Positions 5,001 to 6,166 of a stretch of 6,166 nucleotides of DNA are shown here, one piece after another (within the stretch, counting starts at the first letter, position 1; every line of letters begins with the position of its first letter). The stretch is taken from assembly GCA_947459855.1 (NCBI GenBank), contig CANHFL010000076.1, positions 1 through 6,166 on the forward strand. Reading direction: 5' to 3'. A program made the translations under genes and the position numbers. Below the pieces are notes generated by a model. The model had not been told where the DNA came from. It worked only from the letters and a program-made list of their open reading frames with translations, and searched no databases. This stretch comes from Planctomycetaceae bacterium (GTDB lineage: Bacteria > Planctomycetota > Phycisphaerae > Phycisphaerales > SM1A02).

Positions 5001-6166
5001 CGGTCATCAGCTCGGCCGCCTCGGCCGCACCGGTGATCACCGTCACCGGCACCGGTGCCTCGGCGACGGAGCGACTGGTCATCAAGGACGTCCGCGTGAC
5101 CGGCGGATTCGGCGGCACTGCCAACGTCGGCTCGGGCATCTACCTGCTGGCGGCCAACCCGAACACCGCCCGCGGCTACATCACGCTCGAGAACGTGACC
5201 GCGACCGGCAACAGCGGCGCAGGCGTCGCCGTGAACGGCGACGAGAACGTGGGCAACTTCACCGACCTGCGGATCGTCTCGTCGAACCTCTCGGCGAATC
5301 AGATCGGCATCCGCGTGGCGAAGAGCCTCGCCTTCGTCAACGGGCTCGTCGTCGACGGCTGCACCGTGAACTCGAACTCCGAGCTGGGCATCGTCGTGAA
5401 CCCCGACGGCCTGAACCGCCCGAGCACGGGCTTCGTGATCTCGAACTCCAGCTTCTCCGCGAACGGCGCGAACGCGACGGTCTACGGCAGCACGAGCCGC
5501 TACGGCAACGTGAACATCGGAGGATTCAACGGCACACTCTCGATGTCGAACGTCCAGATCGACGGCGGCTCGGGCGACTTCCCGGCGGACCACGGCTTCT
5601 CGATCGGCGGCTACGGCTCCTCGGTGGACGCCCCGTCCCCCGCCGGCGCGATGTCGTTCTCGAACGTGGCCATCACCGGCAAGTTCAGCCGTCCGACCGG
5701 TCTCTCGGTCAACGGCGGTGGCCACGGCCGTGCGTTCAGCATCAAGAACTACTCGAACGTCGCGAACGTCAGCTTCTCCGGCGTCGCGATCACCAACACC
5801 TACGGCAACAGCATCGAGGCGCTGGGCCTCGGCTCCGAGCTGAACCTGGGCAACACGTCCTTCGGCGTCCCGTCGAGCGCGGTGAACAGCGCCGGCACGA
5901 ACCCGAGCGGCCCGAACGACGGAACCCGCACGGCCTACAGCATCGTGGCCGGCCCGGGCAACAGCCTGGCGACGTACCCGACGGCCGTGAACGCCGCGGG
6001 CTGCGCCTTCGCGAACCTGGGTAGTTCGGACGCCGACCGGTTCTTGGCTGAAGGACGCGTCCTCGGCGCCGTCGATGCGTCGACGCGCGGCCTCATCCGC
6101 CTGGAGGCTGGCAAGATCTTCGTCCCCGCCAACGTGTCGAACGGCCTGATGAACGCGGTCGCGGCG
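2006..6166 (+). CDS. Giant secreted RTX / beta-helix repeat protein (3' partial)
   Basis: The frame is open from ATG 2006 to the window edge: 1387 codons with no stop. Residues 1-36 form a Sec signal peptide: short MSTTK n-region, long hydrophobic core, likely cleavage after SSAWA before DC. Order of modules: two 'GMS' repeats (47-144); four degenerate repeats of about 55 residues (183-403); six RTX nonapeptides (438-491); a post-RTX DTLTNVEEIRFNDKTVRV segment (518-535); a third 'GMS' repeat (563-610); beta-helix module 1 (about 633-930), closing with CNWWGTTSE; and beta-helix module 2 (about 949-1330), opening with YPTIQAAHDASLTGAGDTI. The parallel beta-helix fold occurs in pectate lyases, adhesins and surface proteins; no catalytic residues can be assigned. 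Third codon positions are nearly all G/C, as expected of the true frame. It is likely a cell-surface or extracellular structural or adhesive protein, with the C-terminus unseen. Frame certain; function unknown. Confidence 0.93.
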   Translation, partial: MSTTKISFASATLSATLAMGLGFTTLAVCTSSAWADCSAGANNLTSLSTTTQMYAALNGAAAGTAALVTANATGMTSFQLSVLGLQSQWVADNGIYGSMVITSTLSASNMSAVLGKTCASATVTVNAAGMSDEQLAVLVGNLSKIDVVNGLESGKTLLVDANGIGTVQVDGAGTVRLSAAAALANTADIRGIACVLEFAEGFSVGNGGRLVANAAQVSGIAIGGAGNGAVSIAGSISADADLSTIAAAVDFNGDNGGNSPEISIFAGKTLTVKPSDANGKSVFGPGAFALSTAIGSSVDLRGVQAASSGLVIPGVGTGGTAILRIDQANGRTLAGAGTVNVDGEASAITSNASFRGVTTAGFLFNGTIGSNAVLSINAAQAGIAVTAVGGGSTGSVSILGTPNADTVNPSAVYVPVDLLLLAGNDIGTGTANADSMDGGDDNDTLNGGGGNDALNGGNGDDGLNGGLGDDVMNGGSGANAINGGDGNDAAVIGANFADASFAASGGTIVVSRSGGVVDTLTNVEEIRFNDKTVRVIGAGGYASLNAALSGASSDVMFVGASYAIDSSTPFATAADLAAIVARTVNADGSSFAVDVAGMSNDKVAAINGNVGARFGFGAIAGAPYQIKDGATQVGVASSIQMAVDLASAGNTVAIPAGSHVLSARLNIGKNIVIVGAGTGQTSIKSGIEQAGQSDPGGDNRGLIVVAAGKSASFSNLTIDGNGKNVWQGVRAFGPVSFNGVAFTGIRYEWGGAGVYYQGTAIVAVNAGAVNVTNCSFTDIGRVGLLAYGASTTATVVNSTFTGQGLGDRYNCAVETSTGATVSVQGSTVTDYRGTAVTGTSGDPSFAFYVVGSGSALTLTDNVITGNLYALQADAGTAATLHGNDLSQNTNGVVAGGSVIVDATCNWWGTTSESQLLALNPGATKFAPFRTSASDSACSGVGVAFVVEDGRSYPTIQAAHDASLTGAGDTIRVAAGNYSANLSISKRIVLDGAGSGTDGTVISSAASAAPVITVTGTGASATERLVIKDVRVTGGFGGTANVGSGIYLLAANPNTARGYITLENVTATGNSGAGVAVNGDENVGNFTDLRIVSSNLSANQIGIRVAKSLAFVNGLVVDGCTVNSNSELGIVVNPDGLNRPSTGFVISNSSFSANGANATVYGSTSRYGNVNIGGFNGTLSMSNVQIDGGSGDFPADHGFSIGGYGSSVDAPSPAGAMSFSNVAITGKFSRPTGLSVNGGGHGRAFSIKNYSNVANVSFSGVAITNTYGNSIEALGLGSELNLGNTSFGVPSSAVNSAGTNPSGPNDGTRTAYSIVAGPGNSLATYPTAVNAAGCAFANLGSSDADRFLAEGRVLGAVDASTRGLIRLEAGKIFVPANVSNGLMNAVAA
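2144..2437 (+). repeat. Two tandem 'GMS' repeats at the N-terminus of gene 2
   Basis: Copy A (residues 47-88) runs LSTTTQMYAALNG ... ALVTANATGMTSFQLSVL. Copy B (100-144) runs VITSTLSASNMSAVLG ... ATVTVNAAGMSDEQLAVL. The G-M-S/T core residues are 55 apart (G74 and G129). Both follow directly after the signal peptide and resemble the unit at 36-167 in gene 1. Confidence 0.6.
2552..3214 (+). repeat. Four degenerate ~55-residue repeats in gene 2
   Basis: Recurring anchors are ADIRGI (residues 187-192), ADLSTI (240-245), VDLRGV (298-303) and SFRGV (353-357), spaced 53-58 residues apart. Each is followed by alternating hydrophobic strands and, in copies 1, 3 and 4, a closing G-x-V-x-I/V-x-G strand (AVSIAG, TVNVDG, SVSILG). 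Copy 2 is the most divergent. The strand-turn pattern suggests a beta-solenoid or stacked beta structure; no family is recognised. Confidence 0.5.
3317..3478 (+). repeat. RTX (hemolysin-type Ca-binding) nonapeptide array, 6 x 27 bp
   Basis: Six contiguous units of exactly nine residues (438-491): GGDDNDTLN, GGGGNDALN, GGNGDDGLN, GGLGDDVMN, GGSGANAIN, GGDGNDAAV. They match the GGxGxDxLx consensus whose parallel beta-roll binds Ca2+ between turns. Unit 5 lacks the conserved Asp (AN in place of xD). The segment at 3557-3610 (DTLTNVEEIRFNDKTVRV) is the type that commonly trails RTX arrays. Confidence 0.93.
3692..3835 (+). repeat. Third 'GMS' repeat of gene 2, between RTX array and beta-helix
   Basis: Residues 563-610 read AIDSSTPFATAADLAAIV, then SSFAVDVAGMSNDKVAAING. 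This has the same layout as the other copies: a D-S-S lead-in (also seen in gene 1), a short helix-like segment, a strand, G-M-S and a second helix-like segment. It directly precedes the first beta-helix module. Confidence 0.55.
3902..5995 (+). other. Two pectate-lyase-like right-handed beta-helix modules (within gene 2)
   Basis: Module 1 (residues 633-930) opens SSIQMAVDLASAGNTVAIPAG, then NIGKNIVIVGAGTGQTSI. It continues with rungs such as VTNCSFTDIGRVGLLAYG and VVNSTFTGQG, and closes with the CNWWGTTSE...FAPF motif often seen at the end of such helices. Module 2 (949-1330) opens YPTIQAAHDASLTGAGDTIRV, then ISKRIVLDGAGSGTDGTVIS. Its rungs include LENVTATGNSGAGVAV, VDGCTVNSNSELGIVV, ISNSSFSANGANATV and MSNVQIDGGSG. 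Residues of known pectate lyase active sites cannot be assigned, so an enzymatic role is unsupported. Confidence 0.85.

Noticed and set aside
1898..5725. Reverse-strand open frame of 1275 residues
   Set aside because: It is antisense to gene 2. Its translation is a low-complexity R/A/V/D/H-rich sequence with no domain, the typical shadow of a GC-rich gene whose codons end in G/C. It also ends in the intergenic gap without a sensible start context.

Overview
The window is a high-GC stretch, with third codon positions almost all G or C. It is filled by two large, repeat-rich, secreted or surface proteins encoded in the same direction, separated by a 482-base gap. The domain mix is cohesin-like, HYR-like, dockerin/EF-hand loops, RTX nonapeptides and right-handed beta-helices in very long open frames. 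It fits Planctomycetota, perhaps a Phycisphaerae-type lineage. That assignment is inference from protein style; there is no rRNA or other marker gene here.

Layout. Bases 1-1523 are the 3' end of gene 1, whose N-terminus lies off the left edge. It runs from a short 'GMS' repeat through a cohesin-like domain, an HYR-like domain and a beta-rich region to a dockerin-like pair of Ca-binding loops and a third EF-hand-type loop. A strong Rho-independent terminator follows at 1558-1594. The rest of the gap to 2005 holds a plausible sigma70-type promoter and an apparently long, hairpin-bearing leader. Gene 2 starts at about 2006 and is still open at the right edge (base 6166), giving 1387 codons with no stop. 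It has a Sec signal peptide, two 'GMS' repeats, four degenerate repeats of about 55 residues, six perfect-length RTX nonapeptides, a third 'GMS' repeat and two successive pectate-lyase-like beta-helix modules.

Gene 2 is by far the largest gene in the window and is easy to miss because it has no stop codon here. Long open frames on the opposite strand and in other forward frames are GC-driven shadows of it.

The two genes share the 'GMS' repeat and look like tandem members of one modular family of extracellular proteins. The terminator and new promoter between them suggest separate transcription. Both carry calcium-binding motifs, which suggests Ca-stabilised folding or assembly outside the cytoplasm. 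No enzymatic function is demonstrable. Roles in adhesion, cell-surface structure or polysaccharide binding are inference. No mobile elements, CRISPR arrays, tRNA or rRNA genes were seen.
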